A program made the position numbers and the translations under genes. Source: Hofstenia miamia (taxonomy: Eukaryota; Xenacoelomorpha; Acoela). Taken from it: a stretch of 64,000 bases of DNA. The stretch lies in contig SCFE01000052.1 of assembly GCA_004352715.1 (NCBI GenBank), positions 1,229,797 through 1,293,796 on the forward strand, in the 5' to 3' direction. Below, one piece after another: positions 26,177 to 38,713 of this stretch (positions are counted from its first letter, which is position 1; every line of letters begins with the position of its first letter). Under the pieces are notes generated by a model. It ran no database searches. It saw nothing but the letters and a program-made list of their open reading frames with translations, and had not been told where the DNA came from.

Positions 26177-26391
26177 GAGCACAATTGCTTGATTTAGCTA
26201 CACTTACAAAGTAGTAAACTTTAGCATTGACCTCATTTAATTATGAAAGAACGTATTTTATTTTATTTAATATTGAATTTCTCATATTAATTTGCTTACT
26301 TTAAAAATATGTTATGCTATTGTACTTTGTGTTAAAAAATATCACAAAGTTCTTAGTTACATTTAAGATTAAAGTTGTAATATAACCTGAT
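26170..26391. repeat. Direct duplication flanking a 21-base gap, copy 1
   Basis: These 222 bases appear identical to 26413-26634, with the gap 26392-26412 between. The left copy starts at the end of a (TA)n tract. This is probably an assembly overlap that was not merged. Confidence 0.85.
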
Positions 26392-26412
26392 NNNNNNNNN
26401 NNNNNNNNNNNN

Positions 26413-26634
26413 ATATTTAGAGCACAATTGCTTGATTTAGCTACACTTACAAAGTAGTAAACTTTAGCATTGACCTCATTTAATTATGAAAGAACGTATT
26501 TTATTTTATTTAATATTGAATTTCTCATATTAATTTGCTTACTTTAAAAATATGTTATGCTATTGTACTTTGTGTTAAAAAATATCACAAAGTTCTTAGT
26601 TACATTTAAGATTAAAGTTGTAATATAACCTGAT
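26413..26634. repeat. Direct duplication flanking a 21-base gap, copy 2
   Basis: Second copy of 26170-26391. Confidence 0.85.
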
Positions 26635-27267
26635 TTGTAAAAAAATTAAATTCTTTTAATGAGCAGTTGGCTTTGAATTTATTAAAAAAATCCATCTCTA
26701 GTTATCTTGGAGGAAAATAGCTGGTAAGACAAAGCATTACCTTGAGTGGTGCGATATATTTTTAAAAATGATAGGCACGTTCTGTCATTTTCCATTGTTC
26801 ACCAAATGAATTAACACTTTTTTTATCATAATTATTGCAAATTTTTATTTCTTTCACATAAATTAAATTCAGGAAAAAAGAAAGATAACGCCAATTTAAT
26901 TATGTTTCTTTAACATAATCATAGGAATTCGATCTTTATATATATTATGGCAAATTAGGATTTGTATAACTAGATTTTTCTCAATTTTAAGCCTTCTTTT
27001 TTGTTTATTTTTGATTTGATTTTAGGCCAAACTTACTTAGTAAGTGCTTGCAAGATATAATGCAGCTTGCCCAAATTCATAAGCCATTAAATAATATTGC
27101 ATTCATAGAGGACGCATAGATTGTAAGTCGATGACCTGCTAGATTTTTCTTTCCAACATATTGAAGATGATGAAAACAAAGATGTTGAATTTTATAGTTT
27201 TCTGTATCCAATCATGACTGACTTAAAATACGATGGGCCATCCGCAGTAAGCAATGAATACAGGAGG

Positions 27268-27300
27268 CAGGAGCGTATCCAGAAATTTCTGATTAAGGGC
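27268..27300. mobile_element. Solitary hAT-type terminus
   Basis: CAGGAGCGTATCCAGAAATT resembles the end of the 31397 MITE (CAG.GGCGTA.CCAG). Its partner was not found; the 1.96-kb insertion at 27457 lies just downstream. Confidence 0.4.
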
Positions 27301-27456
27301 ATCTTCATTTAGATTAAGTTTAGTGTTCAATTATATGACAGACCCTTAAAAAAGAATTTAAGCTAAAATATGCATTTTATGACACTAGTTCTTTCATCAA
27401 ACACATCATTAATTAACCAAAACATCAATGGTAGAGGCTGGAAAAGGGGGCATTGC

Positions 27457-29419
27457 CAGTGGCGCGATTTCAGAAAATTCTTAAGGGGGCCAAAATTATT
27501 TTTTAGCACTAGAACGCCCAAATCAGTCAAAATTGACCACTTGCAACATTCATATAGATCTCATTTAACAAGTCCTTTGAGTGGTTGACACAAATTTGCT
27601 GACTTTATTCCTTTTTTGACCTATTGAATTGAGCAATATCTTTTATAAACTCTATCATTTTTTTGTTTATATTTTTCAGAAATATCATCAAACGCCCCAG
27701 TGCGTCAATTTTACCCACACATTATAATTATGTAAGGATTTGTCAATCTTCAGATTCATATTTTAATCACCAATCCTGTCCATTTGAGAAATATTTGCAA
27801 ACAAGATTACACTGTACTACTAATGGCTTAACCGCCTCACAGAGGGTGGAGTGAAGGTGTTTATTCTTTGGTTTTTGCTAATTTTGATTCTGAAGATGGG
27901 AATTTAAATGAATTTGATTTTCATTAGGAAAACTATCCTTTTTCCAATGAAAACTCGTCTAATGAATGTGAGCCCGTGGAGAATGCATTCATAGATTTAC
28001 TATAGGAATATATTGCATTCAACAGTTTCCAGCAAAGAGTACATAATCCAACTTTACCAAAACCTCCTTGGATCATTCATGTTCTCAAGTGCAAAATACG
28101 TAAAGCAACACAATATAGAATGGCACGGAAATTCTCAGTAAGCAGAACTAAAAAATGCCGAAATAAACCAAGGGGCAACTGTAATAAATGCAAGCAATTG
28201 CAATATGGACAAAGTATTGTAGTGGAAGAAAAAATTGTTTTTTGTGACTGTGACAGCCAAAATCTTCAATAAATTATGATCTGTCATTTAGCAAAGAAAA
28301 GCATAAAACATTTTGGAAATAGCATTATTTGTCCAAATAATTTAATATTTGAAGATTGTTAGCAATAGATAATTTGATGCGGTCATTTGTGACTGCCATT
28401 GGAGTTAATGGCTGTAAAGAAGTTGGTCGTTCTAGTGTTAATGTGTACTGCATTAAGCATCACACAAATTTAACCCAGCAACTTTGTTGCTTCAATGCAA
28501 ACTGCGTTACAAATACTTCTACTAGGCAGTATGTATATAACCAACTTGATTCTTATTAACAACAATAAAATGATTAATATAAAACAAAATATCAAAACAC
28601 TAAATGAGAGGACTTGGTCGAGACTTCTATTGGGAAAACATATTGACAGAAATATCTAAGTTTATGTGATTCAACTTTCATTATTTGTAAGTTCAACAGT
28701 CTTTCATTGGGCATTGTTGAATATAAAAATCATTTAACTTGTCATGATCTGTTAAATTTCAATATAATTTATCATTATGAACAGATAAACAACGATCTTG
28801 AACAATTTCATCACCTCAGACAATTTCTGATAAATTCGTTTAATCTTAAATATGATATTCAAAATTTTATGCATACTAATTCGATTTTTAAGTATATGTA
28901 TAAATATACTTATGCATATCAATACTATATATTTGCATCAGATACTCTCGATGAGGTATGGTGGTTTACTAGCTGCTAACACTCAACCGTTGAAATAGAT
29001 ACAACTATACCCACTCCCAATTGTCTTATATAAATGTAATAAAAAAACTATTGAAGGCAAAGCAAAGGGTTATATTGATTTAGATTTCGGTAGGAAAATA
29101 GAGGCTATTAATGATTATCTGTTCTGTCAGTAGTAGACCACTTGGTGTTTTTAAGTGCTAAAAAGTGTAAATATGATTTGAACCAATTCATAGTACGAGT
29201 TTAATTGCCAGATCATTCACATGAAAAGTGCTATTTGGAGTTGTTCATTCTCTTATTTTAATATACAATATTGTGTGTTAAATTGAATTTTGCATGTAGT
29301 GGCAGCAAATCATACATGGTATTATTTTCTCCTTTTTTACATTTTTGATATTTTGACTTGTGTGTCTAAATTGGAGGGGGCCATGGCCCCCTCTTGCCCC
29401 CCCCTAAATGACGCCCCTG
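27457..29419. mobile_element. 1.96-kb element with hAT-type ends and decayed interior
   Basis: The ends are CAGTGGCGCGATTT and, inverted, CAGGGGCGTCATTT. They lie between perfect 8-bp direct repeats GGCATTGC (27449-27456 and 29420-29427), as expected for hAT insertion. The interior has only broken frames. One 88-codon stretch (28006-28272) has a Cys cluster (CRNKPRGNCNKCK, then FCDCDSQN) that I cannot assign; it does not look like a hAT transposase. The target was itself a G-rich hAT-like terminus (from about 27427), so this is a nested insertion. Confidence 0.8.
28006..28272 (+). pseudogene. Open stretch with Cys cluster inside the hAT-type element
   Basis: An 88-codon frame between two stops, with no start codon context. 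It includes NPTLPKPPWIIHVLKCKIR, then a basic Cys-rich part CRNKPRGNCNKCKQL and FCDCDSQNLQ before a stop. The pattern NC..CK...F.C.S.N weakly recalls the region ahead of the GIY-YIG domain in Penelope-like elements, but this is only an impression. It could be a remnant of an older element carried by, or inserted in, the hAT-type element. Confidence 0.3.
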
Positions 29420-31396
29420 GGCATTGCCCCATTTCCCCCAAAGTCGATTAAAAAATCAACAGTTTATTTATTACTATGATAGAAAACAATTCTGATTTCG
29501 TAGAATGTATTGCATCTATCCTTAATTTTTTGACTATGTAATAATTGTAAATCGAAAAAGGAAGAGTAATTACATAAATTCAAAATTTATTTCTTCACTT
29601 ATTAGTGTATAAACAACTGATACTACCAGCATATCACGCTTTATTCCAACAAAGGAAGGTGCAAAAAATTACTTCTGTTCAAAATATCACTTTTGACTAA
29701 ATCACTGATCTCAAACCGCTAAAACAAAATTAAGTTGCTTACATGTTCGATAACCTCGCCTCCTATTGCAGTTTAATGCTGCAGATGGCCTGACCGTAAT
29801 TTATATATGACGTGATCCAAGTCAATTCCCATAATATTGTGAATGAAACTAAGAAAATATCTAAGCAATTCATTACTGTGGTTTTTGAGGCAAATTCAAT
29901 TCTATATAAGATTCAAAAGACCGCTTAACAACTTTAAATGAAAAGTGTTCTATGGTCGGAGACCTTCATAGAATGGTCCTGGAAACAATGTGTATTGACT
30001 TCAAACGGAATTTTAAATTTAGAATAATTCTCTTAGCTCATTTCACTAGACATTACGGATGAATAACTGTGGCGTTACTATATCAGAATTTGGCGAAATA
30101 ATGTGACGGAAAGAATTTATTTGCTTCGAACGGCAATGGAAAAGTTTTAGTATCAGCCAAGATAAACCGTCCCAAGTAGCTCTTAATTGAATTAATAATC
30201 GATGCTTATATTTAACTTCGATGGTTTGGCCTATCTGAGAAAGCAGCAAAGGAGAAGATATTAATTACCACTTCCTGCTTTCTGTGGATAGCTGTATGTA
30301 ACTAATGGGTGATACATAGATTTTAATAAAAGTCAAAGCACAACATTTCCTGCATTGACAACTTCCTAAAGAGCAACCTCGTTATTCACTATTAATGTCA
30401 TTTATGGAATTATGAAAAATTCAGAGCTCCTGCAATTCGAAAAACTATGTTCATCGAATTCCATTGAATGCACAAATTCTTCTTTAAGGAAGTCTTTCAT
30501 TATAAATTACCTTAAATCCAAATTATGATGTCGCAAAAATGAACATAATTAGTGTGTAATACAATCTTCCTTTTCTAAAAGAATTCTTCTTATGAGAATC
30601 ACAAAACTTAAAATAATCAAAATTTATGAATTATTTAAGAATAAGCCTGAGGCTTAAAATATTAATCCAGAGGTTTCTGAAAATTTAACCTGCTGAGGTG
30701 CTGGTAAAATATATACAGTAGTTCTTTATATTGGTTGAAAAATTGTTTTTATATTTCTTGCCTCTTAAGTTTTGTGTGTATGAAAATTTTGACAATTAAA
30801 ATAATGATACCTCATGCAGAAATTAAAGAATTATGAAAGAATATTTTAGGCTCATATCTACTGAATCCTTAAGAATTATTATGGCTTTCTCGATTTATGA
30901 AATTCTTGTGAAAAAGAGTGTATAATTTTTCTAGGGATCCATAACAGGCGCAGTATTGAAAGCAAAAGTGTTTCTAATTAAAATGGAAAACAATTTATTT
31001 AAGAAAAATAATAAACAAACTGATTTTGCAGAATTTTTGCTAATGTAGCCACATTACCATATCCTGTACACTCAATTTGACCCATTGATATATCCTTGGT
31101 TCTGGAGCCGTTTCTGCTGATATAAAGGATTTGGTATCAAGAGGTTTACAAGGTCGGAGATACCTTAATACGGTAATCATTCTAAGCTCTTGTGACTCCT
31201 ATTAAGAGTGAGTTTGATGACGAAAGCGAAGCATTTGACTAGGGGTAAACCCTGAATAATCTAGCAGCTAACGATGATTGCATAGGAAGTGATAAGACAA
31301 GAGTCTCTTAATGGTTTTTCTGTCAGGTCAATCACTCCCATAACAGGATAATCATTAGAGTAGTTTCATTAGTGTCGAAGTCATATTCGGTGTTGG

Positions 31397-31592
31397 CAGT
31401 GGCGTACCCAGGGAGGGGCATGGTGGAATGTCCCCCCCCGTCAGGTTTCCATATTTAAATTTGACTGGATAAATCAAAAAATCTTGCATAAAAAATTGAA
31501 AAATTTAAAATCTAGGATTGTAAAATGCATTTTTTAGGGTCTATTTTCTCAATATTTTCAAAAAATAGGGAATAATCCTGGGTACGCCCCTG
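31397..31592. mobile_element. 196-bp hAT-type MITE
   Basis: The terminal inverted repeats CAGTGGCGTACCCAGGGA and, inverted, CAGGGGCGTACCCAGGAT sit between perfect 8-bp duplications GGTGTTGG (31389-31396 and 31593-31600). It is non-coding and A/T-rich inside. Confidence 0.9.
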
Positions 31593-32199
31593 GGTGTTGG
31601 CATACAATCCCTCGACTTAAATTAATTAACAACAATTTTTCTATTAATTTTAAAAACAGCATATTTTAAATTTTCAAATAAAACCTTATAAATCAATGGA
31701 AGATAATAATTCATATTTGAAGAGTATTTCAACAACTTTCATTATGCATTAATAAAATTAATTTTGCAAAGACTGCGAATTTTGATTGACTTTTAATGAA
31801 TTAAAGTGGTCATTGTTTTACAACAAATGGAATTAATCAAAAAGAAATGCATGATTTTACACATTAATCATCATTATTGCAAATTTGCTACGATAAACAA
31901 ATTTTCATTTAGTGAATTTCAGAGTGGTGAAAAAACTGACTTGAAATTATAAACAAAACACCTTTAAATGAAAGTATACTTATAGAGTTCTTAGAAGAAA
32001 CTATGCATTTTAGGGACCTTCCAATCCTCATTCAGGAGCTTTATTAGATGTTTAGAAAATTTAAATTAACATATTGAAATTAAATATTAATCTCCATGAC
32101 CAATTCAATTTCGTAATCAAGTTACTCACATTGATGAGGGACGCTGCTAGTTCTTCCAAACTTTGCTTTTCTTTTCGAAGATATACAAATCTGCTAAAT

Positions 32200-33300
32200 T
32201 CCAGTTTCTTCTACTGACAACATTTCGATATCATCCTTGATGATGTGCTGAAACAACTACTTAGCTCAGACCTCGTGGAGTTGGACCTGATAGCTTACCT
32301 TTTCATTAGTACAAGATTTCTCATCTAGTCTCCCCGCTTCCTCACGTTCTTTAACTTTTCGCAATGTTGTATTTGTATCTACCTGTACTTTCCCTACCAC
32401 TGGGAAGATTTCGGTAATTACACAACTTTACCTTCCAACATCATTAATTACAGAACTATTCACTTGCTTTCCAAGCTTTTTCTTGTCTTTGAACAATTGC
32501 GTTTTAACAATTTCTAGGCAATAGTTTGTATTAAAGAAAATCGATGTCGATTCAGGGCCTCATTTACCTCGATCAAATCATGATGAGAATGAAGAGAGCG
32601 AATCATACGCTTTGCTGCAATATCAACAAGGCTTTCGGTAAAGTACCTCAAGAAACTTCTTTACTCAAGCTTTTTGAAATTTATCCCAGCATTATACTTT
32701 TATTTCAGTCGTATCTGTTTAACCGCGGCAATCATTACGAATTAATCCAATTGTTGTAACCAGCGGTGGTATATATTGATCAGATCTTTGGTCCACCTTT
32801 CTGCATAATTTTTGGTAACAATCTACCTAAGTTATGTTCAGTCACTGCTTCTGTTTTTTGCTGATGCCCAAAGATTAGCAGCCAACGACCTCATTGGATT
32901 TCAGCAAATGGCATATCGTTAAGCATCAATAAGTTCACCTTTGTAACCTTATCTAAAGAAAAAGTATGCACTACATTACTTCCACTTTCTCTCGACGCTA
33001 TTGAAAAACTCGAAGTTAAATGTCTTGGAATAACAACTACGACTAACTGTTTATGGTAATCTTATATTAGGAATACGTTGAAAATCTGTTCATATATCCT
33101 TTTAAAACTCAAACGCTTGTAACATTACATTCATTCACAACATCAAATTATATAACTCTGTTATCCTATCCAGCTTAACATTTTCATCCAGCAATTGGAC
33201 CCGACTTTAGGCAATCTCAAAAAGTTAGAAAGCCGCTTCGTTACCTGAGGCTACATCACTTTCGCAGTTTGCTCAACAACCAATACGATATAGATCTTTC
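32200..33300 (+). pseudogene. Non-LTR retrotransposon RT relic in an ELAV intron
   Basis: Broken frames give the RT blocks in order: ELDLIAYLFIST (32275 onward), NYRTIHLLSKLFLVFEQ (about 32447), NINKAFGKVPQETSLLKLF (about 32625), SYLFNRGNHYE (about 32710), LLFFADAQRLAAND (32848; YADD-like box degraded to FADA) and LEVKCLGITTTTN (about 33008). It is of jockey/CR1/I type and lies antisense to the ELAV gene. No poly(A) tail or target duplication was identified. Confidence 0.7.
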
Positions 33301-34457
33301 TGCATATGATAATGCCAACATTTCTGCTTCCATTGTGTTATCTTGCAAACTATATTAACGAAATTACCAACATTAGCTCTTCAAGAAACTCCACAAATAC
33401 TTTTTCTGACAATGATTCTTGAATAATTACGAACAGAGTTCTAACTGTACAAGTTTTTCCTATACTCTTCTAATAATCGTGTTATTAATGGTGTTGCATT
33501 TTATTAACTTCCATATAATAATATTTTTAACAAAGTTGTATATATATAGGCACTATGTGGAGGATTCGCTAAATACGGAAATTATCTTCGTTAGAATTCT
33601 AAACTGTGCTAAAAACCTCTCTCGTAAGGAATGCATAAATTAACGATAAGACTTCTCCTTAGTCAATCTAATTGCATTTTCAGAAGGACTCTAACTATTA
33701 TGAACTCATGTATAATTAATGAATCGATGTGTGATTTATTAGAAAGAGTTAGTTCGTGAATCCATGAAATCGCATCACAAAATTTAACGCTACAAATACC
33801 ACCATAAAGTTTTAGAACAATCAAAAATCAGTTGCATTCTACCTGAAATCATTTTCCAACACTATTTAATAGATTACCATAATTTTGAAAATATTATTCG
33901 CCAAGAAAATTCTTGTTTATTAAAACATGTCCGAGAATTATAGAACGAAATGATATAAGTAAATATAAATTTGAGTTTCTTTCAAAAAATTTCAGCTTTC
34001 ATAAAATTTCCTGCAATTAAGATAGAAACACGACGTTTTATAAATTGTGATTTATAGATAAGTGTGTTTAAAAATCTATTAAAATCATGTGACTTATAAA
34101 TTCATCATATGTTGTAAGTGGATAACAATAGCAGCCGGTCTAAGAAAATTATCCTGAAACCTGATTTCAAGCAAATAAACAGAAGTGTGAATCCCCAGCG
34201 ACTTCGTCTATTCAGCTTTAATTAACAGCACTATATCCATGAAATGAGCCAATCAATTCGGTAGGTGGTTCGTAAAGCTTTGAGGTAGAAAATTGCATAG
34301 TCACTTTGATAAATGGCCACAAAGTTTTGAAATAACAATCCTTGATATCAAAAAATAATATTCTCGTATATTCCAGGGAATCATACGTACTTGAGTTCAC
34401 CTTGAAATAATATAAAACCTTCCATAAATATTAATGATATCGGCAATTTTAAAATTA

Positions 34458-34505
34458 CAGTCGGGACCTTGTTTATCTGAAATTTATTAGTCCGGAAACC
34501 CGATA
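34458..34505 (+). mobile_element. Possible pogo/Tigger-type terminus
   Basis: CAGTCGGGACCTTGTTTATC after a TTA resembles pogo-type terminal repeats (CAGT...TTATCCG, TA target). No opposite end or transposase was found before the gap. Confidence 0.3.
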
Positions 34506-34779
34506 TTAAATCACCGCGTCGAAATTGCTAAATGTCAAATAGGAAAAATCACAATTTTAATACAAATATTTTTTAAAGTCAGGTAGAAAATTTGGAATTA
34601 TATCCGTACAAACGTAATTTTCAATAAGGAGAAACAAAGGAGTTTCAGCTTGCCGACAATTACTTGATCTGGACCGGCTCAAAATTGTTAATGTTAGCCC
34701 TTACGCAAACAGTTCAGCGGTGTTTCTTCTTTTTGATCCCAAGTGATACATAAATTCATGTGATGGACCATATGTGTAT

Positions 34780-35628
34780 ATATATTATATATATTTATAT
34801 AGGTATATACTTATATATATATATATATATATACTTACCCATATGGATATATATNNNNNNNNNNNNNNNNNNNNNNNNNNNNNNNNNNNNNNNNNNNNNN
34901 NNNNNNNNNNNNNNNNNNNNNNNNNNNNNNNNNNNNNNNNNNNNNNNNNNNNNNNNNNNNNNNNNNNNNNNNNNNNNNNNNNNNNNNNNNNNNNNNNNNN
35001 NNNNNNNNNNNNNNNNNNNNNNNNNNNNNNNNNNNNNNNNNNNNNNNNNNNNNNNNNNNNNNNNNNNNNNNNNNNNNNNNNNNNNNNNNNNNNNNNNNNN
35101 NNNNNNNNNNNNNNNNNNNNNNNNNNNNNNNNNNNNNNNNNNNNNNNNNNNNNNNNNNNNNNNNNNNNNNNNNNNNNNNNNNNNNNNNNNNNNNNNNNNN
35201 NNNNNNNNNNNNNNNNNNNNNNNNNNNNNNNNNNNNNNNNNNNNNNNNNNNNNNNNNNNNNNNNNNNNNNNNNNNNNNNNNNNNNNNNNNNNNNNNNNNN
35301 NNNNNNNNNNNNNNNNNNNNNNNNNNNNNNNNNNNNNNNNNNNNNNNNNNNNNNNNNNNNNNNNNNNNNNNNNNNNNNNNNNNNNNNNNNNNNNNNNNNN
35401 NNNNNNNNNNNNNNNNNNNNNNNNNNNNNNNNNNNNNNNNNNNNNNNNNNNNNNNNNNNNNNNNNNNNNNNNNNNNNNNNNNNNNNNNNNNNNNNNNNNN
35501 NNNNNNNNNNNNNNNNNNNNNNNNNNNNNNNNNNNNNNNNNNNNNNNNNNNNNNNNNNNNNNNNNNNNNNNNNNNNNNNNNNNNNNNNNNNNNNNNNNNN
35601 NNNNNNNNNNNNNNNNNNNNNNNNNNNN
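34780..35628. repeat. (TA)n-rich sequence and 774-base gap
   Basis: Interrupted TA repeat to 34854, then N from 34855 to 35628. The gap swallows the catalytic half of the mariner transposase. Confidence 0.9.
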
Positions 35629-36014
35629 TTCAAAAGAATCTTTGATCTATCCAGCCTCTTCTGTTTCTGCAAGTCCGTGAGCTGTTGCCTGTTGGTCATT
35701 TTGTAAGGGGACAACTTGAGGTCTTCTTTGACGATGGTTCTCACAGTTTTTTCGTCGATATCCAAACTCTTAGCCATCTTTCTCATGCTCCGCTTTGGGT
35801 CCCTCCTTATCCGCTCCCTAATGCATTTGATTTTGGTTGGAGTGCGTGCAGTGCGAGGTCGTCCACACCTGGCTCGATCACCTGTTGTCCCCAGTTCTTG
35901 GTAACGTTTAACAGCATCTCTAACAGTCGATTTTGGTGCTTTTAACTCCTTAACAATCTCTGGATTTGTCTTTCCCGCGCGGTGTAAGTGAATAATAGCC
36001 TCACGTTGACTCAT
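35629..36014 (-). CDS. Tc1/mariner-superfamily transposase, N-terminal part, cut by an assembly gap
   Basis: The first 128 residues of a Tc1/mariner-type transposase are intact from ATG at 36014. Residues 1-45 form a helix-turn-helix (MSQREAIIHLHRAG, then NPEIVKELKAPKSTVRDAVK). The GRPRT motif at about 51-55 is the AT-hook-like linker of this superfamily. Residues 60-105 make a second HTH (IRERIRRDPKRSMRKMA, then LDIDEKTVRTIVKEDL). The frame runs into a 774-base gap before the DDE/D catalytic domain, so activity cannot be judged. Only 159 bases separate the ATG from the outer end of the terminal repeat. The lack of any stop or frameshift in the visible part, in contrast to other relics here, suggests a recent insertion. 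The coordinates given cover only the readable part of the coding region. Confidence 0.88.
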
Positions 36015-36173
36015 TTTTACAAAAGACACTGCTAATTTATCAAATTTTAGACCTGTAACATTAAAGTATATGATTATAGGAAGAGAATGAGATATAAATC
36101 GATAAATTTAATAAATAAATAATATCTTTAATGTAAAAAATAAAAATGGGTCGGGAACTTTCTCCGCACCCTG
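35629..36173 (-). mobile_element. Mariner-type transposon, 5' half with terminal repeat
   Basis: The transposon end is at 36173, where the minus strand reads CAGGGTGCGGAGAAAGTTCC after a flanking TA (36174-36175), the target dinucleotide of this superfamily. The other end is inside or beyond the N gap, where (TA)n sequence appears at 34780-34854. It lies inside an ELAV intron in the same orientation as the gene. Confidence 0.85.
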
Positions 36174-37924
36174 TATATAAAGGCGAGGTTATCAATAACT
36201 ATTTAAGTTAACTACCCAACTACCTGTTATGTTCTCGCAAAAGTAAAGAAGAATTTAAATTTAAACTGACCAAATCTGCCAAACATTTCACTTGGCTGCC
36301 TACCTCATGTCTTGCCGCAAAGAACCCGACATGTTGCAACCTTGGTGGAAAAGAAACAAAGAGCACCATTTTTTAACACGTTCTGTTTGGCATTTTAAAT
36401 TTGTCTTTCAGTGAAATAATATACATTTTGTTATTGTAGGGTAAGTAACTAAGTAATTGTTGCTTTATAACCTAAAGCAGAAGATTCTGTAAGAAAGTTT
36501 AAAACTGTTAAATGCTGTTATTCCTTACATTATTATTATTCAATAATCCCAATGTAAATTACGGTTTGAAGTAATATTACCGATATGCTCTGTCACACAT
36601 AATTTATTAAGTATTTTCAACAAAATTCAAATTACCAAGTGTTGAAAAATAAACGTGCACTGAATTTTAATATGTAGGATTAATTGACACAAATGTCTAA
36701 CTTTTAGCAACCTGCATAATTCGACATCGAATACAATGTACCAAAATATAACTAATGACTACTATAATTCTGGTGTATTAATTCAAACCGACAAGTAATA
36801 TGTAATAAATTCATCTCCTAAGTAATACTGTGGGAAACGAATATTCTTCAAATATTAGCGTAACCTGGATATTTCCAGTGGAGGGTAAATAAATTTGTTA
36901 TTTCACATTAGCTACTTCGAGCATAGCCAATCAGCTCTGAAAAAGTGAAAATGTGAAAAAAATGTTCGTGTCTATTACATCGATATTTTTCCATTAGGAG
37001 ACAAAAATGGTTGTCTGGTGTGTCTATAGCTTCAGGTGTCATTCAAATTTATGCATTTTGTTACCTGACATACCTTATTTTTTCATTTTCTACTTACTGT
37101 TTTTTATATAGTAAATGTGTATTGCAAACAAAGCCCACGCAAAATAACATGTGAATATCGTTCTTTAGAACAATTAAAATATAGTATTTTAATGCATAGG
37201 AAGAGTATATATATTAAAAATACCTTGAATCACTTTCTCCTGGACACTTAATATTAAATTTTTTAATTACAGCAAGAATGAGATTTTAATGAAAATGGCA
37301 CAACTATTGACTGAAGGATTCTGATATATTGACAACGTTAATGCCCATGTTGTTACTGAGTATGATCCGATGTTAACAAATATAGCAATTTTGTATTCCT
37401 CAACCTTCAAGAGTATAATAAGCATTAAGTCTAAACCGAGATTGAAAACCTGAATATCGACTTTTAACTCGACTTTACAACAAAATTTTATGCTAAGAGA
37501 CTAGAGTTACTCTCTGAAAATTTGGCTACAATCAAGAACTCTTCATTTTTGGACGAAAACACAAAATAATAGTGAAACTTAAGCAAAATTGTTATTTTGA
37601 AATAATCTTGGTTTTGATATAAAGCGAAAGCTGACAAACTGACATTTTATGGCTAAATTAACATTGGACAAACATTCTACCTTGTTGCTGGACAAACACA
37701 ATATGGCATCCGATCACATGGTTTGCTTAGACCTGGTTATAATATTTTGTGGTTGATGTTTATGTATGTATGTAAATGTAAATATTTGTTTCAAATCAGA
37801 TTTCGAGAATTCATAAAACATTTTAGATGAACTGTTTGGTAATAGAGTAAAATTTTTCTGCAAATGCGAACAAACAAGCTGAATGTATAATGCCAATAAT
37901 GGAAGTATAGAAAAAAATAGGTAC

Positions 37925-38273
37925 CTGAGCCATTTAGGAACGGATTTGAAGATGGAGCCGAAGGATCGCTAAGCAATGAAGAATTGCAGTTGGAAGTTAG
38001 TTGACCTGTTGTTGTTGTTATCCCACCGTTTGAATGGAAGCTAGCGAGTGGATCTGGTGTCTGGCTAGTACTTGATGAAGACACAAGCAGCTTGAGAGCA
38101 TCGGAAGCTGTTGTCTGCCCAAGATGGCCTGGATTGAGTGATGTGAATGGATTTTCCAGCATGCTCGACATGAGAACGAAGTTGGCAGAGTTAAGAGAGG
38201 CCAAGTAGAACGGGTCAGCCTGAAACCACGTCTCTGACAGCCGTGAAGAAGAGGGTTGCAAACCCTTTAATCC
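37925..38273 (-). CDS. elav-like: ELAV/Hu-like RNA-binding protein, N-terminal Ser/Thr-rich exon (exon A)
   Basis: This internal coding exon is the most 5' one recognised for an ELAV/Hu-like mRNA-binding protein transcribed leftwards. It reads about 116 residues, rich in Ser, Thr, Asn and Pro, with no RRM; stretches such as SSSSTSQTPDP and SNCNSSLLSDPSAPSSNPF suggest a disordered N-terminal tail. On the minus strand a pyrimidine-rich acceptor (tcctattgctcag) precedes GGA TTA AAG, so the frame enters in phase 0. The donor follows TCA G (G|gtacct), leaving one base that joins the next exon as GGT. No in-frame ATG opens the exon, so translation must begin in an upstream exon that I could not find. 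ELAV proteins bind AU/U-rich RNA and control splicing, stability and translation, mostly in neurons. A tail this long ahead of RRM1 is variable in the family, so assignment rests on phase continuity with the RRM1 exon. Confidence 0.7.
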
Positions 38274-38346
38274 CTGAGCAATAGGACGTTAGTCCTTTAC
38301 CCCATTGTAATTAACCATATTCAAATATTACCAATAGTCTATTCCT

Positions 38347-38679
38347 ATATATATATATATATATATATNNNNNNNNNNNNNNNNNNNNNNNNNNNNNNNN
38401 NNNNNNNNNNNNNNNNNNNNNNNNNNNNNNNNNNNNNNNNNNNNNNNNNNNNNNNNNNNNNNNNNNNNNNNNNNNNNNNNNNNNNNNNNNNNNNNNNNNN
38501 NNNNNNNNNNNNNNNNNNNNNNNNNNNNNNNNNNNNNNNNNNNNNNNNNNNNNNNNNNNNNNNNNNNNNNNNNNNNNNNNNNNNNNNNNNNNNNNNNNNN
38601 NNNNNNNNNNNNNNNNNNNNNNNNNNNNNNNNNNNNNNNNNNNNNNNNNNNNNNNNNNNNNNNNNNNNNNNNNNNNNNN

Positions 38680-38711
<32 letters not shown>
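38347..38711. repeat. (TA)n tract with assembly gap
   Basis: TA repeat on both sides of N 38369-38679, only about 75 bases upstream of the ELAV N-terminal exon acceptor. Confidence 0.9.

Positions 38712-38713
<2 letters not shown>

Noticed and set aside
34785-36029. A 414-codon open frame across the gap at 34855-35628
   Set aside because: Its middle is N and its far end is TA-repeat translation (YIYIYI). Only the 128 residues from 36014 to 35629 are supported.
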